Virus record (IMG/VR): IMGVR_UViG_3300033153_005694 | Span: 19,028 to 83,027 of that record | DNA: 64,000 nt | Reading direction: 5' to 3' (one strand) | From: a virus | Shown: positions 26,731 through 34,725 of the stretch, one piece after another | Position numbering within the stretch: position 1 is the first letter of the stretch | How the letters are laid out: each line of letters begins with the position of its first letter | Position numbers and translations under genes: made by a program | The notes under the pieces: model-generated | What the model saw: only the letters and a program-made list of their open reading frames with translations | Database searches by the model: none | What the model was told of the DNA's origin: nothing

Positions 26731-28106
26731 AGCGGTTCCTTGCTGTAGATTTTTTCGGCCCATTCAGCGATAGGTGAACGTACGATTTTGGTTAACGGTA
26801 CAACGTGTAGACGAATGATGTCTTGCGGTTTAGTGGCCTGATTTAAGAGGACAGATAAGCCGTTGTTATATTTGGTAATGTATGCGTTATCGATTTGTCG
26901 ATTAGAACCGATGATGATGATCTTGCAGTTCTTGCCGAATCTAGTTAGCATCTTCTGGAGTGATGCTTGAGATTGGTTTTGGACTTCGTCGATGATTGCA
27001 ATAGTATTGTTGAATGTTCTGCCACGCATACCAAGACCTGTCATGGCTTGAATATTGTAGTATTCCTGTAATTCCTCGACTTTGGCTGAGACGAATTGCT
27101 CGAACTCTTGGCCTTTGAGCTTTGACTTCTTATGACGTTCACGTATGATGAAGTCCAAAGTGTCGTAGAGAGGATGCAGGTAAACTAGGTTTTTGTCGTC
27201 GGCAGAACCTGGTAAGAATCCAATCTGTTCGATATCTTCGACATCGTCGATAGATGCTCGAATGTATGTGATGGACTCGTACGAGTTGTTTTGTCGAACA
27301 AGTTTCATAGCGTTGGAAATTGCAGTTGCCGTTTTGCCGGTACCTGCAGGAGCTTCAGCTAAAACTAGAGTAGTAGTTAAGTCTTGAATTGCTGCCGATA
27401 AGAACATCTGGCCCGAGTTAATGGGGTTGAGGTCTTGTGCGCGTAAATCTGACTCTTGCTTTTTACCGATAACGTCGATGAGGAAATTGGGCTTGATGGT
27501 AGCAAGCTTCTCATAACCTAGTGATTCACAAGTGAATCGGTAGTTGAAGTTTTCAGGCTTGTGGTCTGGATTGACTGAGTATATGTTAGAATTTGACAGT
27601 AGTCCGAATTGTTCGGGTGTTACTTCGATAGAACGTATAAAGTCAGGATCAGTATCGTCGACAAGTTTGATGTCGGATACTTGTAGGCCAAGAGATTGCG
27701 CTCTAATACCACACATAACGTCGTTGGTGTAGAAAACTGTGTCGTGAAGCTTTGCATAGATTTTCGCTATATGGATAATCTTACGATCGTTGATGATGCT
27801 GTGATGGGCGCTAGAGTAGTCTGGATATTCAGAACATGCTACGATATGTATGGTAATGTTGTCTACTACTCTGCGAGTAACAGTGTAGTCACCTGTAGTA
27901 GAGGAACCTAGATGAGTTGCTCTAGTTAATAAGCGACCAAATGCACGAGCTTGATAGCCAAGAGATCCTGATTCGGATTTCTTGCCGTCTAGTTCATCGA
28001 GGACTGTCTCCGGAAGTACTATAGTGGTATCCGAAGATTTGCCGAGAGTTAAAAGGTTGGTATGATCTAGGAGTAGGATGTTGGTGTCTAAGATTTTATA
28101 GATCAT
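26727..28106 (-). CDS. phoH: PhoH-like ATPase with N-terminal PIN domain
   Basis: Residues 1-130 form a PIN-type RNase domain (DTNILLLDH with the first Asp, LDELD, later DYSSAHHSIINDRKIIHIAK). Residues about 210-459 are the PhoH ATPase with Walker A APAGTGKTATA and Walker B NTIAIIDEVQN, then IIIIGSNRQID. PIN-PhoH proteins (PhoH2 type) are RNA-unwinding nucleases and are frequent in phages. The start codon lies one base pair inside the ClpP-like stop (ATGA-type junction). Confidence 0.9.
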   Translation of the reverse strand: MIYKILDTNILLLDHTNLLTLGKSSDTTIVLPETVLDELDGKKSESGSLGYQARAFGRLLTRATHLGSSTTGDYTVTRRVVDNITIHIVACSEYPDYSSAHHSIINDRKIIHIAKIYAKLHDTVFYTNDVMCGIRAQSLGLQVSDIKLVDDTDPDFIRSIEVTPEQFGLLSNSNIYSVNPDHKPENFNYRFTCESLGYEKLATIKPNFLIDVIGKKQESDLRAQDLNPINSGQMFLSAAIQDLTTTLVLAEAPAGTGKTATAISNAMKLVRQNNSYESITYIRASIDDVEDIEQIGFLPGSADDKNLVYLHPLYDTLDFIIRERHKKSKLKGQEFEQFVSAKVEELQEYYNIQAMTGLGMRGRTFNNTIAIIDEVQNQSQASLQKMLTRFGKNCKIIIIGSNRQIDNAYITKYNNGLSVLLNQATKPQDIIRLHVVPLTKIVRSPIAEWAEKIYSKEPL

Positions 28107-28717
28107 TACGAATTCCTCTTAAGTTTATCCTTCTTCGGTGCTTTAGTAGAAGTTGCCTTCTGGTGGTAAGTACCCTTGAATCTAGATAAGACTTCGTCTT
28201 TACCCATCCACATGTCTTTACCGTCGATTACCTCCTGCATTTCATCGCCTGATAAGAAACCTAGATAGATGTCTCTGAATGCTTCAGAAAGAGATGCATC
28301 TACGAATTCTTGACGAGCTTTCATCTCGTGGCCTTTACCCATCATACCACCACTGTAGTTGTGGATCATGAAAGATGTGTGGTTAGCTACGACTAAGTCG
28401 TCACAGGCTAAAGCAATAACAGTTCCAGCTGATGCAACTGTACCAGATAGGTGAGCTACTGTATTGGCTTGAGATGATTTGATAGCACTGATTATCATAA
28501 AGGCTGAATCGATAATACCACCTGGTGTGTTTAAATGGATATGAAATGTTTCGGCTTTAGATGCGTTCTTTAGTAGGTAGCAAAGCTCGTTGTACATTGA
28601 TGGCTCTTCGATGCCGTCTGTTAGGTAGACTTCGGTGATGTTCTTGTTGACTAAGATTGGAACGTCTAGATCCCAAATTCTAGTTACTTCTTTCGGTAAT
28701 GCGAAATCGATATTCAT
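28106..28717 (-). CDS. ClpP-like serine protease
   Basis: The 203-residue protein has the ClpP crotonase-like fold: HLNTPGGIIDSAFMI, the nucleophile in GTVASAGTVIA (Ser of ASAG, about residue 100), and the catalytic His in SFMIHNYSGG (about residue 125). A basic C-terminal tail (KAPKKDKLKRNS) is unusual. Phage ClpP homologues act as prohead proteases or as regulatory proteases. Here it is far from the capsid genes and next to PhoH, so a role in early or middle infection is likelier. Confidence 0.88.
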   Translation of the reverse strand: MNIDFALPKEVTRIWDLDVPILVNKNITEVYLTDGIEEPSMYNELCYLLKNASKAETFHIHLNTPGGIIDSAFMIISAIKSSQANTVAHLSGTVASAGTVIALACDDLVVANHTSFMIHNYSGGMMGKGHEMKARQEFVDASLSEAFRDIYLGFLSGDEMQEVIDGKDMWMGKDEVLSRFKGTYHQKATSTKAPKKDKLKRNS

Positions 28718-28827
28718 ATATTATCCTTGTATTTGGTGGTTATATAAAACCAGAATGATTGTAAGAGGAAATTTCCCCATACACCTGTAGCGATAAGAAT
28801 TTCGAAGTATGAAACACTAAGTTCCAT
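28714..28827 (-). CDS. single-helix membrane microprotein (37 aa)
   Basis: The short protein has a hydrophobic helix across residues 8-28 and overlaps both neighbours: TAATG with the upstream gene and ATATGA with the ClpP-like gene. Dense coupling supports expression. No family known. Confidence 0.55.
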   Translation of the reverse strand: MELSVSYFEILIATGVWGNFLLQSFWFYITTKYKDNI

Positions 28828-29408
28828 TATGTATTTTTACCATTAAGTATATCTACAACTAGTTGGGAGTAGCCAGCGATATCTCGCCATGAATCATCGT
28901 AGTATGGATCACCATTAGCAATACGAGCTAGCTTATGACAAATCATTGTAAGAGCTTCTTGCATATATGGCTCCATATCATCATAATCAGAGTTACTTTT
29001 AATAACCGATAGCAGCGTTTGAGATATACGCGCGTGATCTGAAAATGCTCCGTAGCGACTACCTCGTTCAGTTAAAGTGTCTGCAATAGATACGTTAGTA
29101 GATTCACCGGCATCATTAGTTAGTTCTGGCATATCTGGATGGCCTATTGGAGAAAAGTTGTGATTACTAGGATTATCTACGCCGTAGCCGCACTCAAGAC
29201 AATTGCCCGCAGAATCTACAGAATGGTCTTTATCACCATCATTACATATAGGACAAATTTCAACTGAATAATCAGACTTGCTAATATTAGATTCAGCTAA
29301 AGCTTGTTCGACTGTAGGTTTAGGTCGTTCCATATCTGCAGCATAGCCAACAGTTACAAATGAGTTACTACGATTTATTTCGTTTAGAATTGCTTCTGGA
29401 CTGCTCAT
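28827..29408 (-). CDS. zinc-ribbon protein with phage MazG-like / DUF6378-type C-terminal domain
   Basis: An N-terminal low-complexity part carries a Cys4 ribbon (CPICNDG and CLECGYG, about residues 52-74). Residues about 108-193 read TLTERGSRYGAFSDHARIS, then MQEALTMICHKLARIANGDPYYDDSWRDIAGYSQL, which matches a widespread phage domain related to nucleotide pyrophosphohydrolases. It lies between NrdG and the PhoH/ClpP block, so a role in dNTP handling is plausible. Confidence 0.7.
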   Translation of the reverse strand: MSSPEAILNEINRSNSFVTVGYAADMERPKPTVEQALAESNISKSDYSVEICPICNDGDKDHSVDSAGNCLECGYGVDNPSNHNFSPIGHPDMPELTNDAGESTNVSIADTLTERGSRYGAFSDHARISQTLLSVIKSNSDYDDMEPYMQEALTMICHKLARIANGDPYYDDSWRDIAGYSQLVVDILNGKNT

Positions 29409-29836
29409 TTAGATTCCTTTGTAAACGTAATTATACGTTGGTTGGTAGTAGGAGTACCTATACCACCTAATTCTGCTATATACCTGCCTACTTTAATATA
29501 GTGTAGGGGTGGTAGTAGAGATGGAGGGACTTCTTCATAGTCTAAGCCCGTATATAAGGCTAGTTTGAGGTTGTTAGATTGTACTACTTCGAATAGTTCA
29601 AGTAACTCACCTGGATTCCACTCTCCTCCGTAGAAGAGTACACAAGATATGTGTTTGTTCTTCGATATGAGAGCTTGTAAGATCTCTGGAGTGAGCTGGG
29701 AACCAAAGGTTGGATTAAATGTTTCAGATGAGTGACAGCCTTTACAACCTAATTGGCAGCCACTGATTGAGAGAGCTAGTGCAATCTCATCAGGGACTTC
29801 TTGAAGAACTATTTGTGGATAACTATAGTAAAGCAT
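29405..29836 (-). CDS. nrdG: anaerobic ribonucleotide reductase activating protein (radical SAM)
   Basis: The 143-residue protein has the radical SAM cluster motif CQLGCKGCH (CxxxCxxC, about residues 27-34) followed by GGEWNP, the second SAM-binding motif. Length and layout match NrdG, which uses S-adenosylmethionine to install the glycyl radical on NrdD. It is separated from nrdD by two small genes in the same operon. It implies reduction of ribonucleotides without oxygen. Confidence 0.92.
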   Translation of the reverse strand: MLYYSYPQIVLQEVPDEIALALSISGCQLGCKGCHSSETFNPTFGSQLTPEILQALISKNKHISCVLFYGGEWNPGELLELFEVVQSNNLKLALYTGLDYEEVPPSLLPPLHYIKVGRYIAELGGIGTPTTNQRIITFTKESK

Positions 29837-30239
29837 TACTAGCTTTCTCCGCTATAAAGCCTTCAACTACTGCGTATAAATACAAGCCTCTAATGGAGAT
29901 TTTTAGAAGGCCGCTACCGCGATCTGCTAGGTATAGTTCTCTCCCTAGTATTTCTTCAATCCTAGTAAAAGTACTTATGAATTCTTTGAAGTTATTGTAG
30001 ACATGTACAATATTATAGATGCCATACTGAGCCACTGGGTCTACCCCTATTTCGTCCATATCTTGAGCATATAGTAATTGCCCATCTGTTATAAAAACAT
30101 AAGGACAGTCTGTGTGCCTAAATACGTAGTTAGTAGGGTTATCATGGAATATCTCTTTAACTAAGCTTTTATCTAATTCTTTTTGAGTTATGGGATCAGT
30201 AAGGTAGATTTGTGTTCTGTCTGTCACTAAATTATCCAT
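29823..30239 (-). CDS. hypothetical protein (138 aa) between nrdG and nrdD
   Basis: The protein is of mixed alpha/beta composition with several Tyr/Asp-rich stretches and a KISIRGLYLYAVVEGF beta-hairpin-like C-terminus. No motif recognised. It overlaps nrdG by 14 nt, so it is co-translated in the reductase operon. Confidence 0.6.
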   Translation of the reverse strand: MDNLVTDRTQIYLTDPITQKELDKSLVKEIFHDNPTNYVFRHTDCPYVFITDGQLLYAQDMDEIGVDPVAQYGIYNIVHVYNNFKEFISTFTRIEEILGRELYLADRGSGLLKISIRGLYLYAVVEGFIAEKASNALL

Positions 30240-30242
30240 ATT

Positions 30243-30437
30243 TTACTTTCCTTTCAGCACGTAAAGTGTACTAAGCCTATGTTTACAGAACCTATCAAAG
30301 TCAGTTATAGCAGATGTTAGGTTTGTATATCTAGCTTTTGATAGTGGCCATATAGAGATACAGAAAAAGTAATGTCTTTTCTCTGTATCATATATAATTG
30401 CGGGTTGTTTATGGTATCTAGCAGATACTTTAAACAT
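30243..30437 (-). CDS. hypothetical basic protein (64 aa)
   Basis: Small, Tyr/Arg/Lys-rich, with HYFFCISIWPL in the middle. It starts 1 nt after the nrdD stop and ends 3 nt before the next gene. No function can be assigned. Confidence 0.55.
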   Translation of the reverse strand: MFKVSARYHKQPAIIYDTEKRHYFFCISIWPLSKARYTNLTSAITDFDRFCKHRLSTLYVLKGK

Positions 30438-30438
30438 A

Positions 30439-32223
30439 TTAACTACTTACGTTATAATGCCTAAGATCAGCTTCTTTCTGACGTTCAGAACTAAAGCTAG
30501 ATACTTTCTTAAGGTACCCAATTACTCTAGTAGCATGATCCACATTTCCTGATCCACAGTTCTCACAGTTGTAACGAGTTTGTTTGTCAATATGTCCACA
30601 ATCTCGGCAAATTGTAATCTTAATATTGAAACAGAAATACTCACAACCTTCTTGAACACTTACATCAATAAGTTTCTTAAAGCCTTCTTTAGAAGCATAA
30701 CCTTCTAAATTACAGTGGTAAGCGGATCCACCATCGAGGAATTGACTAGTGTCATTACCGTGAAGTGCGAATTTGTCTAAGACTGAGATATCGTTATCTT
30801 CTACCTTGTAAAGGTAAGAATTGTAACATTCTCTAGGTACTACGTAACCATCGGCCTTATCCCATTTAGAGAACTTAACGCCTAGATTTTCAGCTGGTAC
30901 AAATTCAGTATTGAATTTGACGTTGTATTTCTTAGCATTGACTTTGTTTAAGTCACTGATCTCTTTAAGTAGGGTTGATGTCCATTGCTTATATTCGTCG
31001 TTATTGTCGATAGTCATACCTAGATACTCTGCTGCTTCTAGTACACCATTAACTCCAATAGTTAGATATTGCTTATCAGTAGTAATGTAGTTATTGGTAT
31101 ATACTGGTAACATACCTGCATCGATGTAATCATCGAATAGGTCTTTGAAAGCTAGTTGGTACTTGTGAATTTTCTCAACTTGTTCAGTCATAGATCTACC
31201 GTCTTGGATTAGTCGATTAACGTTAATTGTGATAACGTTCATAGATCCTGTCGCAACTCCGCCTGCTCCTAACGAGTAAGAGAAATCGTTGATACCATCA
31301 GAGATGTCGTTCTTTAGTCTACAGCATGAGCTGAGGGCATGAGCATTTTCGCTAGAGAATGAGAAGAATGCGTTACCCTCTGCATATTCGTTAGCAATAA
31401 AGTCTAGGTATTCAGCGTCTACGTAAGAGTTTCCATCTGTTAGTGCAGCTGAGGTAACTACTGGGAATGTAAGTAATGCTTTAGTTCGTTCTTTATTGAA
31501 CCATTGCATAAAGTATCTTTGTAGTTTATCTAGTGATTCATATCCAGGCTTATCACCGTCTGGGAACGAGAAGTTACCGAACATAGCGTCAAAGTATGGT
31601 TTATCGTAGATTGAGATGTTCCAGAATACTGATTGGAAACCTCTGGCTGCTGCTGGCTGGTTTAGGGCATATACAACGTGTTGTAGTTGGTTTGCAATGA
31701 TGTCTGTGTGAGTATTTAAGTAATCATCACCATAGTCTTTACGAGCGAAGTAGTCGAAGTACATTAACCATTCAACTGTTGCTACTGCCCCAGCAAATTG
31801 TGAACTGATTGCAAAAACTAGGTTTACGAATGTACCACAGAAACTAGATAGATGTTTAGGTGGTTCTGAGTCTCCTCCGAAACCTTTAAGACCGTCTAAT
31901 AAGAATGGGTACATTGATATAGATACGCAATAAGGTGCTAACGATGTTTCGTCGTGTGTGTAGATTTCATGTGCCTCTAGTTGTCTGTTGTATTCAGCTG
32001 CTAGATCTGCATCGAATCGCTTTGTGATGTAGTCCATGATTAATGAACGGTTAACTTGGATGTTGATATCCTTGTGGATTTCAGCTCCCATAGTAGCGAT
32101 GTTTTTGCTTGATACGTTTGCATTAGCATCCAGCTTAGATCCATCTGCAGCGTTTTGAGCATGAATATAGTTGTTTATAAAGGCTTTCTTTGCCTCGATT
32201 TGTGTGTCGGTTAGTCTAACCAT
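30439..32223 (-). CDS. nrdD: anaerobic ribonucleoside-triphosphate reductase (class III)
   Basis: The 594-residue enzyme ends with the class III hallmarks: a Cys4 zinc site (CRDCGH and CENCGS, about residues 544-563) and the glycyl radical motif RVIGYL (about 571-576). Upstream, CCRLKND and the barrel segments are consistent with the catalytic fold. It reduces NTPs to dNTPs with formate or thiol as reductant after activation by NrdG. No ATP-cone is visible at the N-terminus, so allosteric control may be reduced. Its leader holds a TATAAT box and a 14-bp palindrome. Confidence 0.94.
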   Translation of the reverse strand: MVRLTDTQIEAKKAFINNYIHAQNAADGSKLDANANVSSKNIATMGAEIHKDINIQVNRSLIMDYITKRFDADLAAEYNRQLEAHEIYTHDETSLAPYCVSISMYPFLLDGLKGFGGDSEPPKHLSSFCGTFVNLVFAISSQFAGAVATVEWLMYFDYFARKDYGDDYLNTHTDIIANQLQHVVYALNQPAAARGFQSVFWNISIYDKPYFDAMFGNFSFPDGDKPGYESLDKLQRYFMQWFNKERTKALLTFPVVTSAALTDGNSYVDAEYLDFIANEYAEGNAFFSFSSENAHALSSCCRLKNDISDGINDFSYSLGAGGVATGSMNVITINVNRLIQDGRSMTEQVEKIHKYQLAFKDLFDDYIDAGMLPVYTNNYITTDKQYLTIGVNGVLEAAEYLGMTIDNNDEYKQWTSTLLKEISDLNKVNAKKYNVKFNTEFVPAENLGVKFSKWDKADGYVVPRECYNSYLYKVEDNDISVLDKFALHGNDTSQFLDGGSAYHCNLEGYASKEGFKKLIDVSVQEGCEYFCFNIKITICRDCGHIDKQTRYNCENCGSGNVDHATRVIGYLKKVSSFSSERQKEADLRHYNVSS

Positions 32224-32244
32224 AGTGTGTCCTTTTGTGTATGA

Positions 32245-32296
32245 ATTATAGCTCTTTTTTCAAGAGAGCGAACCTAAAGTATATCTAAATTTAGAT
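32245..32296 (-). promoter_or_regulatory. nrdD promoter with palindromic operator candidate
   Basis: On the minus strand TATAAT (32245-32250) lies 22 nt ahead of the nrdD ATG, preceded by GCTCT...AGAGC. A perfect 14-bp palindrome ATCTAAATTTAGAT occupies 32283-32296, about 35-45 nt upstream of the box. It could bind a repressor or activator. It does not match the NrdR box as I know it. Confidence 0.5.
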
Positions 32297-32340
32297 TAAA
32301 GATAGGTTAAGTGGTAAGACTTATCTAGTAATTTTGACCA

Positions 32341-32499
32341 TTAAGTTCTCCAAGCTAGGTAAATAAGAGGTAAAGCTGCTATAGTTGGTATGATAGAGCC
32401 TGTAATTAGTCCTATAGTAAATAGTGGCATTGCAGTGCAGTCATAGAAGCTGTATTTTTTCGTAGAAAAATATGTGTCTAATTTGTGGATAAATTTTAT
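32341..32499 (-). CDS. small membrane protein (52 aa) with probable AUA start
   Basis: The frame reads (M)KFIHKLDTYFSTKKYSFYD, then AMPLFTIGLITGSIIPTIAA, then LPLIYLAWRT: a basic N-terminus followed by one or two hydrophobic helices. There is no ATG, GTG or TTG at the proper place. An ATA codon lies 5 nt after a strong AAAGGAG site and overlaps the TAA of the RusA-like gene (CCATAA). The only in-frame ATG (residue 24) has no ribosome site. Confidence 0.5.
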   Translation of the reverse strand: MKFIHKLDTYFSTKKYSFYDCTAMPLFTIGLITGSIIPTIAALPLIYLAWRT

Positions 32500-32898
32500 G
32501 GAATCTCCTTTGTAGGGATTAGAGTAACTTCACATCTAGGATTGACTTTGTCTTGGGAAATCACTTTCCAAGTTGTACCTAGATGAAACTTAGTGTTGTC
32601 TTGTTCTACTATGTTGTGCTCTTGTAAAGCATCGAGTACGAATTTTTCCACCATGGAAGCGATATTTGAACCGTCGCAAGATGGGTTTTTGTAATACAGA
32701 TGAATTTCAAGAGTGTATGAGCTGGAAATAACATTACCGGTTAGTTGCTGTTTAACAAGCTCGTGGTAATGGGTTTTGACTTCATTCTTCTCATGGTAGT
32801 GAGAATTACCGGTACCAATTCATACCAACTAAGAACGTTTTATCGTCTTTAGTCTTGTAGGTTTTGGTGTAATAGATAGGGAGTATTAAATTACTCAT
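32496..32898 (-). pseudogene. RusA-like Holliday junction resolvase with +1 frameshift
   Basis: Two frames join into one RusA-type protein. The first reads MSNLILPIYYTKTYKTKDD to VGMNWYR and meets TAA at 32806-32808. Skipping one T at 32808 continues as NSHYHEKNEVKTHYHELV, then IHLYYKNPSCDGSNIASM with the Asp/Asn/Lys/Asp pattern VEKFVLDALQE and HLGTTWKV. RusA cuts four-way junctions, which helps resolve replication intermediates before packaging. The site CGG TAA T could be a programmed +1 shift, a mutation or an assembly error. It has a strong GGAGGAG site and an ATGA overlap with the HNH gene. Confidence 0.7.
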
Positions 32899-33404
32899 GA
32901 AGAGGGCTCCTCCTTTATAGATTGTATAGGTATGTTGAGATTATGCTCAAGTATATAACTATTTCTGACAAGTAAGGCGGTATATTCTGTATTATAATAG
33001 CCAAGGTGTGTTTCTCTACCTTTACTAATAGATAGGAATACTGCCCATTTACCATTTCGTTTATAAAAACGTATACCTTTATAGTTACCTATTTGCTTAC
33101 TTGAAGGTACTTTCCTGTTTAGTGAATTATCCCTAGGAGTAACAAACCTACAATTAGAAGGCTCATAGTTACCATCGGAGTCTTTACGATCGATTTGCAA
33201 GTTTTCCTGGTGTCCATTAGCCAATGCCCAACTTTTAAAAATTGGGTAGTCTTCCCATTCAGTACATACAGAGATGCCTTTATGCTTATAGTACTGTGCA
33301 GAATCTACACAGTCATACTTACATCTAGCTCTCATGTTATACCATAGGAGATATAGCTTTGTTTTATTTCCCTTGTTAGCATCGTTATGTATACGTTTAC
33401 CCAT
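32895..33404 (-). CDS. HNH endonuclease with AP2-like C-terminal DNA-binding domain
   Basis: Residues 1-95 hold the HNH-like segment (YLLWYNMRARCKYDCVDSAQ, GISVCTEW, LQIDRKDSDGNYEPSNCRFVT). Residues about 110-155 hold an AP2-type domain (YKGIRFYKRNGKWAVFLSIS, HLGYYNTEYTAL). Such proteins are free-standing homing endonucleases. It has its own TATAAT box and does not split a recognisable gene, but it lies right before the broken rusA. Confidence 0.88.
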   Translation of the reverse strand: MGKRIHNDANKGNKTKLYLLWYNMRARCKYDCVDSAQYYKHKGISVCTEWEDYPIFKSWALANGHQENLQIDRKDSDGNYEPSNCRFVTPRDNSLNRKVPSSKQIGNYKGIRFYKRNGKWAVFLSISKGRETHLGYYNTEYTALLVRNSYILEHNLNIPIQSIKEEPSS

Positions 33405-33433
33405 AGTAATCCCTTATCATATTAATATATGTA

Positions 33434-33439
33434 ATTATA
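33434..33439 (-). promoter_or_regulatory. candidate promoter of the HNH gene
   Basis: TATAAT on the minus strand lies about 30 nt upstream of the HNH ATG, in an AT-rich 75-nt gap after the HU gene. Homing endonuclease genes in phages commonly carry their own promoter. Confidence 0.4.
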
Positions 33440-33479
33440 TACCAATTCAACTTAGATATTACTTAAGTAGATAGGGAGA

Positions 33480-33773
33480 TTAAGCACCGGCTATCTTCAG
33501 CTTAAGTGCCGCTGATGGTTTAAATTTGATAACTTGCTTAGCTGGAGTGCTGTATGTTGTGCCTGTTGAGGGTGATATACCAGACTGTGCAGCTTGAGTT
33601 GCAGGTTTAAAACCACCGAATGCTTGACCTAGATATACTTCGCTGCCTTCAGAAATGTGGTTTGAAATAACTGTTAAAAGTTCGTCCAGTACTTCAGTAG
33701 CTGCTGCTTTTGAACCTAGTCTGTTGTGGTTTGCTAGTGTGTCAATGATGTCTAATTTTGAGATTTGTGCCAT
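33480..33773 (-). CDS. HU/IHF-family DNA-bending protein
   Basis: The 97-residue protein shows the HU fold: N-terminal helices (ISKLDIIDTLANHNRL, AATEVLDELLTVISNHI) and the beta-arm region GSEVYLGQAFGGFKPATQ, then SPSTGTTYSTPAKQVIKFKPSAALK. It would compact or bend phage DNA as a dimer. The leader (33774-33892) has a strong AGGAGG site and two hairpins. Confidence 0.93.
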   Translation of the reverse strand: MAQISKLDIIDTLANHNRLGSKAAATEVLDELLTVISNHISEGSEVYLGQAFGGFKPATQAAQSGISPSTGTTYSTPAKQVIKFKPSAALKLKIAGA

Positions 33774-33850
33774 AATGGCCTCCTGTAGTATTAAAATGGT
33801 GGGCTTACACCAAGAACGACCGCGATACGCAATCTTCTCGGAATTAAACT

Positions 33851-33889
33851 TGCAGTGTGTGCTGCAGAGGTATCCGCTTGGCTGCCAAG
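33851..33889 (-). promoter_or_regulatory. paired hairpins upstream of HU (possible virion-polymerase-type promoter)
   Basis: On the minus strand a perfect 5-bp stem with 3-nt loop, CTTGG-CAG-CCAAG (33877-33889), is followed by CGGATACC. A second perfect stem lies downstream (TGCAG, 6-nt loop, CTGCA at 33851-33866). N4 virion RNA polymerase promoters are 5-bp, 3-nt-loop hairpins with a central purine just upstream of the start. The resemblance is structural only, and a processing or attenuation role is possible. Confidence 0.4.
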
Positions 33890-33892
33890 GGG

Positions 33893-34150
33893 CTAGATAA
33901 AATATTCTGGGTAGCGCTCTTTGTATATAGGATCTATATATGTAGGACTATCTTCAGTAAAATAGTATTTTATAGCTGCAGATTTATAATCTTCTAAAGA
34001 ATTTACAGAGTAGTTTGATAAAAGAATAAAAGCTATAAGTGATTTACAGTCTTTCTCAAAAGTACTTAAAATAAAAGCAAAACCTTGGGCTGTGTAGTCT
34101 GTAGGACATCCTTGTGTTAATAAGGATAGAAGTAACGTTGTAGAATTCAT
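33893..34150 (-). CDS. hypothetical protein (85 aa) with C-terminal YPEYFI tag
   Basis: A small helical protein that begins MNSTTLLLSLLTQGCP and ends KERYPEYFI. The body has no recognised motif. It lies 8 nt after the GP88-like gene and ends just before the HU hairpins. Confidence 0.65.
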   Translation of the reverse strand: MNSTTLLLSLLTQGCPTDYTAQGFAFILSTFEKDCKSLIAFILLSNYSVNSLEDYKSAAIKYYFTEDSPTYIDPIYKERYPEYFI

Positions 34151-34158
34151 AGTAGTTT

Positions 34159-34725
34159 CTAGTGTTTAACAAAATTAATACCATTATATTGAGCTAGTTT
34201 AGTCATACAGTATCTGCAAGATGTTCCACATTCGACGTTTGAGCCTGCGGTGACTGGACAAGTGAATATAGAAGGATCTAGGTTTTCCACTTTGTCGTAG
34301 TTTAGTGAGCCGTGCATTAGTGAGTCGATGATGATTACATTTGGCATGCTCATTAAAGATGAAAAGTTGAAGTCACGTAAGCGTTTAGTAAAGGTATAGA
34401 ATATGAAATTTGGGAGTAAACGGGCAATAGTGGACCACTTGTCGACGTAGGCTTGAGAGTGAAATTCGCCTGACTCGTGTATACGAACTGTATGGCAAGG
34501 TCTGCGGTAGGATTTGAGTTCAGAGACTACGAGTTCAACGAATTCGTCAGTTTTGGAGATGTCTAAGCGAGCTTGACGATAAGGGACTACGGTTTTTGGA
34601 AAACGCTTTTGAGCTTTCAAAGCATAGCAACCTGGACATGTACGACCACATACAGACTTGTCAACGAGAATGTTGAAGATGTATTGGTCTTTAAGTTTGC
34701 TGTTTTGGAATTTGAATAGTTTCAT
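34159..34725 (-). CDS. GP88-like Fe-S / radical-SAM-type phage protein
   Basis: The 188-residue protein has CGRTCPGCYALKAQKRFP (CxxxCxxC, about residues 26-33), RIHESGEFHSQAYVDKW (about 100-116), FIFYTFTKRLRDFNF and a C-terminal Cys cluster (FTCPVT, CGTSCRYCM). This is the pattern of the gene-product-88 family of phages and mobile elements, which is predicted to be radical-SAM-like. The substrate is unknown. It overlaps the upstream tagged gene by ATGA. Confidence 0.78.
   Translation of the reverse strand: MKLFKFQNSKLKDQYIFNILVDKSVCGRTCPGCYALKAQKRFPKTVVPYRQARLDISKTDEFVELVVSELKSYRRPCHTVRIHESGEFHSQAYVDKWSTIARLLPNFIFYTFTKRLRDFNFSSLMSMPNVIIIDSLMHGSLNYDKVENLDPSIFTCPVTAGSNVECGTSCRYCMTKLAQYNGINFVKH

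Noticed and set aside
33785-33892. Possible tRNA upstream of HU, suggested by GC-rich stems
   Set aside because: No acceptor stem, no T-loop consensus and no workable anticodon arm on either strand; only two separate hairpins are supported.
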